Origin: an uncultured Treponema sp.
GTDB taxonomy: Bacteria > Spirochaetota > Spirochaetia > Treponematales > Treponemataceae
Length of the DNA stretch: 18,214 bases
Direction: 5' to 3'
Assembly (NCBI GenBank): GCA_905236465.1
Contig: CAJOQA010000214.1
Span: 1 to 18,214 of the forward strand
Below are positions 1 to 6,911 of this stretch, piece by piece. The notes beneath the pieces were generated by a model. It was given only the letters and a program-made list of their open reading frames with translations. It made no database searches and was not told the origin of the DNA. The stretch's first letter is position 1. Every line of letters begins with the position of its first letter. The translations under genes were made by a program, and so were the position numbers.

Positions 1-1968
1 CCGCTTGCCGCAGTGGCTGCTTTCATTTTTTCTTTAGTAACAATAGTTGGAATTTTCAAAAACCCACTTGTCAAGAAGGGGCTTAAAGCAGCTTGTGAAG
101 CCGCATTCGGGGCAAAAACAGAAATAGGTTATGTAGACTTGAGGATTTTAAAATCAAGGCTGACAGTTGGTTATATTTCCGTTGGAAATAAGAATTCAGT
201 TATGAAAAATCTCTTTGAAGTAGAAAAACTTGAATTAGCCTTTAATTTACCACAACTTTTACGCAAGCACTTTGTTGCTGAAAATTTAGAAGTATCTGGT
301 ATGAAGTTTAATACAGATAGAAAAACTTCTTGTGAACTTCCTAAAAAACCTGAAAGTGAAAAAAGCCAGGAAGAAAGCGCCTTTGTAAAAAGTCTCAAGG
401 CAAAATCTGCAAATGCTATAGAAGATTTAAAAAGTCAGGCCTTTGCCCTTTTAGGCGGTAGCGATGTTGATTCCATAGTTGAAGGTATAAGATCTCAGAT
501 AAAAAGTACTGAAGCTGCAAAGACAGCTCTAGAAGAATCTCAGGTCCTTATGGAAAAATGGAAGGCTAAACCTGAAGAAGTAGAAAAGCAGGTAAAAGAT
601 TTTGCAGATAGCGTAAAAGATTTACAAAGTCTAAAAGTTTCTTCATTTAATGTGAAAAACGCAGATGATTTTAAGAAACTTAGTGAAAACCTTGAAAAAA
701 TAAAGACTGCCCTAGACAAGAGCAAAGAGCTAAAATCTAGTACACAGAATTTATTAGATGAAATAAAAGCTGATGGGAAAAAACTTTCAGAAACAGCTGA
801 ATCAGTAAAAAGCGCTGCTGAAAGCGACATTGCATTTGCGAAAGAAAGGCTTACAACAATAACAGGAGCTCTATCCAACGCCTCACAGTTGCTTAACACA
901 GCTTTAGATACAGTCGGTTATAATATGATGGGAAAGTATTACCCCTATGTACAAAAGGCCATTGCCTATGCAAAAGAAGCAAAAGCAGCCTCTGCCGCAA
1001 AAGAAAAGACAGAGGCAAGTAAAAAGACCGAAAAAAAGGTTTCCCGCCGCTTAAAGGGGACTACATATTGGTATTCAACTACCTACCCTTCATTTCTTAT
1101 TGAAAATGTATTGGCTTCGGGCACCGGCTTTTCTGCAAGAATTACAGAAATCACCAATAATCAGGACTGGAGGAACAAGCCTACTGTCTTTACAGGCTCA
1201 TTGACACTTTCAGAAATAGACCATAATGCAAACATAACCCTTGACACACGGACAAAAAGCACAGCACCCCTTATTTCCGCAAGCTACACGGGCAAAGGCT
1301 TTACGGCAGCAATAGATGGGGCATCTATTGCAAAGACAAGCGGTATCCCAAGCTTAAACGGAAAAGCTGTCCTCAACATGACTGCAACTGCTGATTCCAC
1401 AGGCTTTACAGCAGGGGGTAATATAGACTTAAATCCTCTAACACTTACCTCTGATGGCTTTGATAACGAAATTGTCACAAAGTATTATAAGCAGGCCCTT
1501 GAGCAAGTTTCTAGCATGAAAATAGGTTTTGAAGCAGGGTATACAGAAGCAAAGGGAGCCTTTCTTGACTTAACCGGTAACTTTGCAGAGCAGTTTATAA
1601 ATGCCCTTAAAAATGTAATTATGACTATAGGCCAAGATGCAAAAAATGCTGCCTTAAAAAAGATCCAAGATGAAATAAATTCATCATCAAATGAAGTCCT
1701 GGCAAAAGTAAAGGACTTCTTAGGACTAGAAGAGGATATAGACTTACAAAATACAAAGCTTTCTGATTTGCAGGGAATCTTAGAAAAGAAAAAGGTTGAG
1801 ATAGAAGAAAAGCTAAAGGAAAAGGCCAATGAAAAAATTGATGAGGCTAAAAGCAAGGCGACCGAAAAAGCTGCAGAAAAGGTAAAAGACCTTACCGGCT
1901 CATCTGACGCAGCCGAAAAAGCAGGAGATGCAGCAAAAAGCCTGCTCAACGGGCTTAAGAAAAAGTAA
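1..1968 (+). CDS. TIGR03545-like membrane-anchored protein, 5' end missing
   Basis: The frame is open from the first base and ends with TAA at 1966-1968, so the true start lies upstream of the window; the GTG at 13 has no ribosome-binding site and sits inside a hydrophobic segment. The visible 655 residues begin with one transmembrane helix (about the first 20), then an AsmA-like stretch (about 35-105) built of short strands describing a lipid-transfer-type N-terminus. About residues 105-345 are Lys/Glu/Ala-rich and predicted coiled coil. A beta-rich domain follows (about 350-490), then a second Lys/Glu/Ala-rich helical tail. This order fits the uncharacterised TIGR03545 family of spirochaetes, which is usually adjacent to TIGR03546; that partner would lie just off the left edge. 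Function is unknown. A cell-envelope role is inferred only from the anchor and the AsmA-like part. The family call comes from memory of the pattern, not a search. Confidence 0.65.
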   Translation, partial: PLAAVAAFIFSLVTIVGIFKNPLVKKGLKAACEAAFGAKTEIGYVDLRILKSRLTVGYISVGNKNSVMKNLFEVEKLELAFNLPQLLRKHFVAENLEVSGMKFNTDRKTSCELPKKPESEKSQEESAFVKSLKAKSANAIEDLKSQAFALLGGSDVDSIVEGIRSQIKSTEAAKTALEESQVLMEKWKAKPEEVEKQVKDFADSVKDLQSLKVSSFNVKNADDFKKLSENLEKIKTALDKSKELKSSTQNLLDEIKADGKKLSETAESVKSAAESDIAFAKERLTTITGALSNASQLLNTALDTVGYNMMGKYYPYVQKAIAYAKEAKAASAAKEKTEASKKTEKKVSRRLKGTTYWYSTTYPSFLIENVLASGTGFSARITEITNNQDWRNKPTVFTGSLTLSEIDHNANITLDTRTKSTAPLISASYTGKGFTAAIDGASIAKTSGIPSLNGKAVLNMTATADSTGFTAGGNIDLNPLTLTSDGFDNEIVTKYYKQALEQVSSMKIGFEAGYTEAKGAFLDLTGNFAEQFINALKNVIMTIGQDAKNAALKKIQDEINSSSNEVLAKVKDFLGLEEDIDLQNTKLSDLQGILEKKKVEIEEKLKEKANEKIDEAKSKATEKAAEKVKDLTGSSDAAEKAGDAAKSLLNGLKKK

Positions 1969-1985
1969 CTTTTTTTACTTTTTTT
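1960..1985 (+). terminator. possible weak terminator after the TIGR03545-like gene
   Basis: The arm AAAAAGTAA (1960-1968, including the stop codon) can pair with TTACTTTTT (1975-1983) across a six-base loop, and T residues continue to 1985. The stem has a single G:C pair, so as an intrinsic terminator it is weak. Confidence 0.35.
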
Positions 1986-2008
1986 ACCTTGGATTTTATA
2001 TGCAATTA

Positions 2009-2038
2009 TTGACAAATACTGCCATATTGCGATAAAAT
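2009..2038 (+). promoter_or_regulatory. sigma70-type promoter of yebC
   Basis: A perfect -35 TTGACA (2009-2014) is followed 18 bases later by TAAAAT (2033-2038, 5 of 6 matches to TATAAT). The predicted start near 2045 gives a leader of about 30 bases that contains AGGAG (2066-2070), 6 bases before the yebC ATG. This is the most conventional promoter and leader in the window. Confidence 0.6.
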
Positions 2039-2076
2039 AAGCAATACAATCTGTTTTTTATTTATAGGAGTTACCA

Positions 2077-2823
2077 ATGTCAGGACACAGCAAATGGTCA
2101 ACTATTAAACATGCAAAAGGAATTGCTGACGCAAAGCGCGGACAGCTCTTCACCAAATTCATAAAGGAAATTTCAATAGCCGCAAAAATGGGCGGCGGTG
2201 ACCCTAACTCGAACCCCCGTCTTCGCACTGCTATGCTTAAGGCAAAAGCAGCATCAATGCCTAAAGATAATATTGAACGTGCAATAAAGAAAGGTACAGG
2301 AGAACTTGGCGCTGCAACATATGAAGAATTAGTATACGAAGGCTATGCTCCAGGCGGAGTTGCAGTTCTGGTAGAAGTTCTTACAGACAATAAAAACCGT
2401 GCAGCTGCAAATGTTCGCAACTATTTTTCAAAGAACGGTGGAAACTTAGGAACAACAGGTTCTGTAAGCCGTATGTTCGATCGCAAGGGCGTTATTGAAT
2501 ATGATGCAGAAAAAGTTTCTGAAGATGAAGTAATGGAAGTTGCTTTGGAGGCAGGAGCAGATGACATTGTAAATGAAGATGGCGTTATAACAGTAACAAC
2601 TGATCCTTCTGTTTTTGACAAGGTTCTTGAAGTCCTTCAGGCAAAAGAATACGAATCATTGTCTGCTGCAGTTTCTATGGTTCCACAGGCATACACAGCA
2701 GTCGATGCTGATGTTGCAAAGAAAGTTGCTAAGCTTGTTAGCAAACTTGAAGAAGATGAAGATGTTCAGAATGTCTACACAACAGTAGAATATCCTGACG
2801 GCTTTGATCCTGACGCAGAGTAA
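2077..2823 (+). CDS. yebC: YebC/PmpR-family protein (TACO1 family)
   Basis: 248 residues, the normal family length, opening with the hallmark MSGHSKW...IKHAKG and continuing with AKRGQLFTKFIKEI, NPRLRTAML.AK and PKDNIERAIKKG. The later E.YEGYAPGG motif and the acidic C-terminus with EDVQNVYTT are also typical. The family has been described both as DNA-binding transcriptional regulators (PmpR type) and, more recently, as factors that relieve ribosome stalling at proline-rich stretches; the sequence does not say which applies here. The start has AGGAG at good spacing and its own strong promoter. ruvC follows after a hairpin, matching the common yebC-ruvC neighbourhood. Confidence 0.96.
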   Translation: MSGHSKWSTIKHAKGIADAKRGQLFTKFIKEISIAAKMGGGDPNSNPRLRTAMLKAKAASMPKDNIERAIKKGTGELGAATYEELVYEGYAPGGVAVLVEVLTDNKNRAAANVRNYFSKNGGNLGTTGSVSRMFDRKGVIEYDAEKVSEDEVMEVALEAGADDIVNEDGVITVTTDPSVFDKVLEVLQAKEYESLSAAVSMVPQAYTAVDADVAKKVAKLVSKLEEDEDVQNVYTTVEYPDGFDPDAE

Positions 2824-2845
2824 TTTTATCTTGACTAAAGTGTAC

Positions 2846-2880
2846 CCCCTTGGTAACTAATTGTACCGAGGGGCTTTTTT
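2846..2880 (+). terminator. intrinsic terminator between yebC and ruvC, overlapping the ruvC ribosome-binding site
   Basis: CCCCTTGGTA (2846-2855) pairs with TACCGAGGGG (2864-2873), ten pairs with one G-U, over an eight-base loop; CTTTTTT follows (2874-2880). The T run touches the ruvC ATG at 2881. AGGGG in the 3' arm (2869-2873) is the only Shine-Dalgarno-like sequence for ruvC, 7 bases before the ATG. Confidence 0.8.
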
Positions 2881-3366
2881 ATGAAAAAGAGAATACTTGG
2901 AATAGATCCAGGGTTAGCAAACACTGGATTTGGGGTAGTTGACTTTATAAATGGTTCCTTTCGCCTTGTAAGCTATGGAGTAATAGAAACCTCTAGCGAG
3001 CAAAGCCATGAACTTAGGCTCTTATCGCTTTATAATAGGCTCTTGGCGGTAGTAGCGGAATTCAAACCAGATGAAGCTGAAATGGAAACGCTTTATTTTT
3101 CAAGGAATTCCTCCAGTGCTTTAGCTGTAGCAGAAGCAAAGGGCGTTATAACGTTATGCTTAGCGCAACAAGCAATTCCAGTATTTTTTTATACACCCAA
3201 TGCAATAAAATATTCAGTTACTGGTACAAAGACAGCTGATAAGGAAACTGTTCAGCAATATGTGAAAATCCTATTAAATTTAAAAGAAATTCCCAAGCCC
3301 GACCATGCATCTGATGCTCTTGCAGGGGCAATTACACATATAAACACTAGCCTCGGGGGGCTGTAG
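2881..3366 (+). CDS. ruvC: Crossover junction endodeoxyribonuclease RuvC
   Basis: 161 residues, the usual RuvC size. It opens with RILGIDPGLANTG, the RNase H-fold first strand. By alignment with known RuvC proteins the metal-binding catalytic set is Asp9, Glu69 (in EMETLYF), His142 and Asp145 (in DHASDALAGAITH); the His variant at the third position is also found in Thermus RuvC. The enzyme cuts Holliday junctions symmetrically as part of RuvABC; ruvA and ruvB are not in the window. The start is fixed by the conserved N-terminus. Its expression is odd: a terminator hairpin lies directly before the ATG and carries the ribosome-binding sequence. The last 20 bases overlap the 3' end of the convergent LysM gene. 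Confidence 0.96.
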   Translation: MKKRILGIDPGLANTGFGVVDFINGSFRLVSYGVIETSSEQSHELRLLSLYNRLLAVVAEFKPDEAEMETLYFSRNSSSALAVAEAKGVITLCLAQQAIPVFFYTPNAIKYSVTGTKTADKETVQQYVKILLNLKEIPKPDHASDALAGAITHINTSLGGL

Positions 3367-4174
3367 CAGGGTCTATTGGGGTTGTATTTAAAAATACCAT
3401 AAGTTGAATTTGTGGAGACTGCTTAATCGCATCCACTCCGGCTGTCCCCAGGGTATCTCCAAAAACCAAATAGTCACCATTTTTTACACTTATTGAGCCC
3501 AAGCCTGTATAAGCATATATGTGTCCGGTCTTTGATTGAACAAAAACAACATTCCCATAGCCCCTATAGTTACCTGTAAACATAACAGTTCCAGCCCTTA
3601 TTACAGTAACCTTTTCATCTTTTGTAGCTGAAAGCTGAACACCACTAACCTTTCCCTTTGTATATGTAACAACAGGATTTTTTACCGGCCAGGTAAGGCT
3701 AGAATCCCCTTTTTTTGAGCTATAGTTTCTTGGATCAGAAGAAGGTAAATCAGGTAGCTTTGCGCTTGCAGGATCCAAAACGGTCAGGGGAATTTTTAAT
3801 TTCTGGCCGATTTTCAGGGTATTATCAGAGGACAAATTATTAAGTTTTTTTAGCTCATCTACAGAAATTCCGTTTATCTTTGCAATGCGATAAAAAGTAT
3901 CTCCTTTTTGAACTGTGTAAACATCATATTTACGCTCAGATACAACTTTTTTTTCAGGAATTACCAGTTTTTGCCCTATTTTTAAGACATCGGTCTTCTT
4001 TATTTTATTTGCATCACATAAAGAATCAACAGTAATCGAATATTTTTTACTTATTGAATAAAAGGTCTCGCCTTTGGCTACTGTATGCGTTAACGAAAAA
4101 GCATAGACAGCGCAAATAAAGGGGCTAAGAACAAGAAAGAGAATTCTAGTTTTAAATAAAGAAAAAACTTTCAT
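3347..4174 (-). CDS. Secreted LysM protein with degenerate LytM/M23 domain
   Basis: 275 residues. A signal peptide (residues 1-25, basic start, hydrophobic core, VYA before the cut) is followed by two LysM peptidoglycan-binding repeats (about 28-73 and 84-129, each with the KGxTxYxIxKxxxI and LKIGQKLxIP ends). A linker leads to a LytM-fold C-terminus (about 163-265; WPVKNPVVTYT, ISVKNGDYLVFGDTLG). The zinc and catalytic histidines of active M23 peptidases appear lost: the usual first His/Asp motif is absent, the YAHL position reads YAYT (Tyr222), and the last His is replaced in SPQIQLM. It therefore resembles the non-catalytic EnvC/NlpD-type regulators of cell-wall amidases, although that role is inferred. 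The ATG lies 18 bases after the dapB terminator T run with only GGAAAGG directly before it, so expression probably needs read-through. Confidence 0.85.
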   Translation of the reverse strand: MKVFSLFKTRILFLVLSPFICAVYAFSLTHTVAKGETFYSISKKYSITVDSLCDANKIKKTDVLKIGQKLVIPEKKVVSERKYDVYTVQKGDTFYRIAKINGISVDELKKLNNLSSDNTLKIGQKLKIPLTVLDPASAKLPDLPSSDPRNYSSKKGDSSLTWPVKNPVVTYTKGKVSGVQLSATKDEKVTVIRAGTVMFTGNYRGYGNVVFVQSKTGHIYAYTGLGSISVKNGDYLVFGDTLGTAGVDAIKQSPQIQLMVFLNTTPIDPATAPRG

Positions 4175-4191
4175 ACCTTTCCATGTTCGGC

Positions 4192-4228
4192 AAAAAAAGC
4201 CCCCTCCTTAAGAAATTTAGTAAGGGGC
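4192..4228 (-). terminator. intrinsic terminator of dapB
   Basis: Read on the minus strand, GCCCCTTA (4228-4221) can pair with the TAAGGAGGGGGC arm (4210-4199) with a small bulge or a G-U pair, followed by seven T (4198-4192). It lies 45 bases after the dapB stop and just before the LysM gene. Confidence 0.65.
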
Positions 4229-4273
4229 AGCCCGAAAAACTTGCACTTGCAAATTTTTCGAGCTCCACTAAAT

Positions 4274-5065
4274 TTAAAAAAGTCCTGGGAAGACATGGCT
4301 CATGTTATACAGTCCACCTGCCTTCAATTTACCAGAATCCAACAGAGCCTTTAAGTTTTCCAATGAATGCACGGCTCCACTTGCAAATCCCTGCCTACTT
4401 CTCGCAGTATGGGTCAGCTCTATGGTGTCTGCAGGACTATCAAAAAACACTTTATGCGTTCCAGGAACAAAGCCACAACGAGTTGACGATACATGAAGCT
4501 GATTTTCCTTTGGTCTTTCATGAAAAGCATCTGTTACAATCTCTGTCTTCTTCTTATCACCAGCCATTACCCTGCGGGCAATATCCAAAGCTGTACCCGA
4601 AGGACTATCAGCCTTTTGATTATGATGCATTTCCCAAACAGATGAATCATATTCATCAAAGTTGCTAACAAACCTAGCAGCTTCTTCTACAATCTTATAA
4701 AAAAGATTGACCCCGATTGAAAAATTTGCACTGTGCATGATTGTTCCACCGCATGAGGCTGCAAGAGAAGCAACTTCAGCCATTTTATCATTCCAACCAG
4801 TTGAGCCAACAACTAGAGGTAGCTTTAATGGTAATAGAGCCTTTATATTTCCCATCACGGCTGCAGGAGAAGTAAATTCTATTACCCCCTCTGCCCCACT
4901 CTTTAAGACAACATCCTGAAGAGCTTTTTCATCATTAATTCCAATCTTACATGAAGCATCTGCTGCAAAAGGATCGATTGTTGCCACGACATCATGCCCT
5001 AAAGACAAGGCTGTTTGTTCAAGCATGTGTCCCATTTTTCCATATCCAACAAGTGCAATTTTCAT
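4274..5065 (-). CDS. dapB: 4-hydroxy-tetrahydrodipicolinate reductase
   Basis: 263 residues. The N-terminal Rossmann motif GYGKMG (7-12) binds NAD(P)H; GSTGW (87-91) lies in the cofactor domain. The catalytic signature EMHHNQKADSPSGTA (145-159) holds the His147/His148 pair and Lys151. DapB reduces hydroxy-tetrahydrodipicolinate to tetrahydrodipicolinate, the substrate of DapL encoded about 7 kb away. The ATG has AGGAG (5080-5076) ten bases upstream. A promoter fits at TTGAAT (5124-5119), a 17-base spacer and AATAAT (5101-5096). It is divergent from the ThyX-like gene, with the two promoters packed into about 110 bases. Confidence 0.95.
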   Translation of the reverse strand: MKIALVGYGKMGHMLEQTALSLGHDVVATIDPFAADASCKIGINDEKALQDVVLKSGAEGVIEFTSPAAVMGNIKALLPLKLPLVVGSTGWNDKMAEVASLAASCGGTIMHSANFSIGVNLFYKIVEEAARFVSNFDEYDSSVWEMHHNQKADSPSGTALDIARRVMAGDKKKTEIVTDAFHERPKENQLHVSSTRCGFVPGTHKVFFDSPADTIELTHTARSRQGFASGAVHSLENLKALLDSGKLKAGGLYNMSHVFPGLF

Positions 5066-5095
5066 AATATGTATGCTCCTAAATAAACTTGCATT

Positions 5096-5124
5096 ATTAT
5101 TGCATAAATTTTCATAAAATTCAA
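5096..5124 (-). promoter_or_regulatory. promoter of dapB
   Basis: On the minus strand TTGAAT (5124-5119), 17-base spacer, AATAAT (5101-5096). The predicted RNA start near 5089 gives a leader of about 24 bases carrying AGGAG. Confidence 0.45.
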
Positions 5125-5141
5125 CTGATTGCTTTGCCGTC

Positions 5142-5170
5142 TTGTCAGAAAAGAAAGAAAATTTTATACT
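5142..5170 (+). promoter_or_regulatory. promoter placed to give a leaderless mRNA for the ThyX-like gene
   Basis: TTGTCA (5142-5147) and TATACT (5165-5170) each match the consensus at 5 of 6 positions and are exactly 17 bases apart. Only seven bases (5171-5177) separate the -10 from the ATG at 5178, so transcription should begin at or within a base or two of the start codon. Confidence 0.6.
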
Positions 5171-5177
5171 AGCCAGT

Positions 5178-5864
5178 ATGGTCGAGATAAAAAATATTCA
5201 GGTCTTTAATTTAGATAGGGCATTAAATGCAAAATCAAATTCATTTAATGTAGGTGAAATTGACACTAGCAAAGATTTTATAAAAGATGAATCTAACAGA
5301 CAGTGGCAAGTTGCAAAAAGTTTAGGCAGCAATAACCAAGCGCATCAGTCTCATGATGCCTTTCTAAAAGGAATTTTGGTTTCCTTTGACATAAAATATG
5401 AGCAAGCCTTTACCCCAGAACTCCAACGCTATCATTTTTTTGAAATAATAATGAGCCAGTCAACAATGCATTCACTAAAAAAATTTATGGAAAATGACCT
5501 GGACCCCTATAGCAAATATGTTACCCAAGAGTCAAAAAATCAAGTAAAAAAACTTTACCTTGAGTATGAAGCAGAAAATAAAAAACTAGCTAACCCAAAT
5601 CTTACAGAAAGTGAAAGAAGTGAACAGGGGAAAAAAGCATATCAGGCCTTTATGAGATTAAGGCACAATATACCAGGTGGTTTTGAAATGTGGGAAACCA
5701 TTACAACCAATTACCTACAACTTAAAACTATTTGCATACAAAGGGCTAACCACAAACAAAGAGAAGATTGGAACAATTTCTTACGAGCCTGTTTTTCAAT
5801 GCCCCGCTTTAGCGAACTTACGGGTCTAGATGAAGGCACACTGAAAATTCAGGATATTATATAA
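5178..5864 (+). CDS. ThyX-fold-like protein of unknown function
   Basis: 228 residues from the ATG at 5178. A TTG at 5142 would extend the frame, but it is the first half of the -35 hexamer and has no ribosome-binding site. I do not recognise a named family with certainty. The stretch HDAFLKGILVSFDI (60-72), then ELQRYHFFEIIMSQSTMH (81-98), resembles the ThyX layout in which a His/Phe strand precedes RHR..S..E.S.RY. The C-terminal NYLQLKTICIQRANHKQREDW (178-198, with Arg189 and Arg195) resembles the ThyX helix that ends in R...AQWEIR. The true ThyX motif RHRxxS is not intact, so classic FAD-dependent thymidylate synthase activity is doubtful. Similar sequences occur, as I recall, as hypothetical proteins in phages and Firmicutes. 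Between them (about 115-155) is a Lys/Glu-rich helical insertion. No signal peptide or membrane segment is visible. Its T-poor hairpin is shared with the che operon. Confidence 0.8.
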   Translation: MVEIKNIQVFNLDRALNAKSNSFNVGEIDTSKDFIKDESNRQWQVAKSLGSNNQAHQSHDAFLKGILVSFDIKYEQAFTPELQRYHFFEIIMSQSTMHSLKKFMENDLDPYSKYVTQESKNQVKKLYLEYEAENKKLANPNLTESERSEQGKKAYQAFMRLRHNIPGGFEMWETITTNYLQLKTICIQRANHKQREDWNNFLRACFSMPRFSELTGLDEGTLKIQDII

Positions 5865-5900
5865 AAAGAATGCAAGCTAGCCCCAAAAGACTAGCTTGCA
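5861..5900 (-). terminator. terminator of the che operon
   Basis: A perfect ten-base-pair stem, TGCAAGCTAG (5871-5880) with CTAGCTTGCA (5891-5900), has a ten-base loop. On the minus strand it is followed by TTCTTTTTAT, so it serves cheY; on the plus strand the following bases are A-rich, so it would only stabilise the 3' end of the convergent gene. Confidence 0.75.
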
Positions 5901-5936
5901 AACTAAATATATAAGGAGGTATTTGCCAAATAGTGT

Positions 5937-6371
5937 CTATTTTAAAGCAGCACTAATGCGCTCAAGAACCTTTTTACGATCCAAAGGCTTAACAATGTAG
6001 TTCTTAGCTCCGGCAAGCAAAGACTTCTTTACAAGCTCTTCTTTTCCTAAAGCACTTACCATTACTACACGTGCATTCTTATCGAAGGCAACAATCTGCT
6101 CAAGAGCAGTAATACCATCCATACGAGGCATAGTAATATCCATCGTTACTAAATCGATGTTTGGACACAATTCCTTGTATTTATCAACGCCTTCTTTTCC
6201 ATCTTGTGCGGTTGCAACAATTTCATAACCATCGCTGCTAAGAATCTGTGTAAGCTGCTTGGCAACAAACATTGAATCATCAACAACCAGAACACGGAAT
6301 TTCGTGCCATCAAGCTTTACACCCTCAGGCGGACGCTCATTAATTGACGGGAAATCCTGTTTTGTTTTCAT
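5937..6371 (-). CDS. cheY: Chemotaxis response regulator CheY
   Basis: 144 residues, a single receiver domain with a 24-residue N-terminal extension (rich in Pro, Lys and Asp) beyond the usual CheY. Acidic pocket Asp31/Asp32, phosphoacceptor Asp78 in MDITMP, switch Ser106 and Lys128 in VKPL are all present, so it should be phosphorylated by CheA. In spirochaetes CheY-P acts on the flagellar motor switch and CheX dephosphorylates it. Last gene of the che operon, 20 bases after cheX, with AAGGAG ten bases before the ATG. Confidence 0.95.
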   Translation of the reverse strand: MKTKQDFPSINERPPEGVKLDGTKFRVLVVDDSMFVAKQLTQILSSDGYEIVATAQDGKEGVDKYKELCPNIDLVTMDITMPRMDGITALEQIVAFDKNARVVMVSALGKEELVKKSLLAGAKNYIVKPLDRKKVLERISAALK

Positions 6372-6391
6372 ACTCTTTATGCTCCTTACCT

Positions 6392-6874
6392 TTATTGACG
6401 TTCGCGGATAGCGACGTTGACTTCAATTTTACCAAATTCAGTGATGAGCGGAACAATAAGTGCTTCTACATTTTCTTCTTGCCCGCTCAAAGCTGCAATT
6501 TCCATTTTTTCACCAGCAAATAATGCAGGTGGTGTCAAGTCAAACTTAAATCCCAACTCGTGAAGTTTTGTAACAGCCTGTGCTGTAATTAAGTTTGCAA
6601 GCTCGCTGATTGTGGCCTTTGCCAAATCATCAAATTCAGGGAGGCGTTCTCCATTCATCTGAGAGGCAATATTCAGTGCTGTTTCATAAGTCATGTCAAA
6701 AAGGACACGCCCTTCTACATCACCTGCCAAACCTACCAAAGCCGCAACACCCATAACAGGCATAGCTGTTGACTTCAGATAAAGGTCACCACGTTTAACA
6801 TCGGCATCTCCCAGAACTTCCTTGAGAACTCTGTAAGAAGTTTCAACAAACGGGTTAATGTACTCTACTCTCAT
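6392..6874 (-). CDS. cheX: CheY-P phosphatase CheX
   Basis: 160 residues, family length. It begins with the typical MRVEYINPFVE, carries the G-D-V-E-G strand (51-55) and has the phosphatase motif Glu91-x-x-Asn94 in the long helix SELANLI, which inserts into the CheY-P active site. CheX replaces CheZ in spirochaetes and Thermotoga and resets the signal. The gene has AGGGGG five bases before its ATG and lies between the CheW fusion and cheY, as in other treponemes. Confidence 0.94.
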   Translation of the reverse strand: MRVEYINPFVETSYRVLKEVLGDADVKRGDLYLKSTAMPVMGVAALVGLAGDVEGRVLFDMTYETALNIASQMNGERLPEFDDLAKATISELANLITAQAVTKLHELGFKFDLTPPALFAGEKMEIAALSGQEENVEALIVPLITEFGKIEVNVAIRERQ

Positions 6875-6911
6875 CTAATCCCCCTGAAAAAAATCCTTAA
6901 TTTTATATCAT

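Noticed and set aside
1485..2015. 176-codon open frame on the minus strand, plus a similar one at 540-899
   Set aside because: Both are Ser/Phe-rich products typical of reading antisense to Lys/Glu/Ala-rich coiled-coil coding sequence.
4183..4668. 161-codon open frame on the plus strand
   Set aside because: It is antisense to dapB, starts inside the dapB terminator region, has no ribosome-binding site, and its protein has no recognisable pattern. dapB carries all family motifs.
5142..5177. TTG start extending the ThyX-like protein by 12 residues
   Set aside because: The TTG is part of a good -35 element and no Shine-Dalgarno precedes it.
5911..6000. Micro-ORF after a perfect AAGGAGGT on the plus strand (TTG at 5923, about 25 codons)
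   Set aside because: The TTG is only two bases from the Shine-Dalgarno, and the frame runs antisense through cheY. The octamer is more interesting when read on the other strand.
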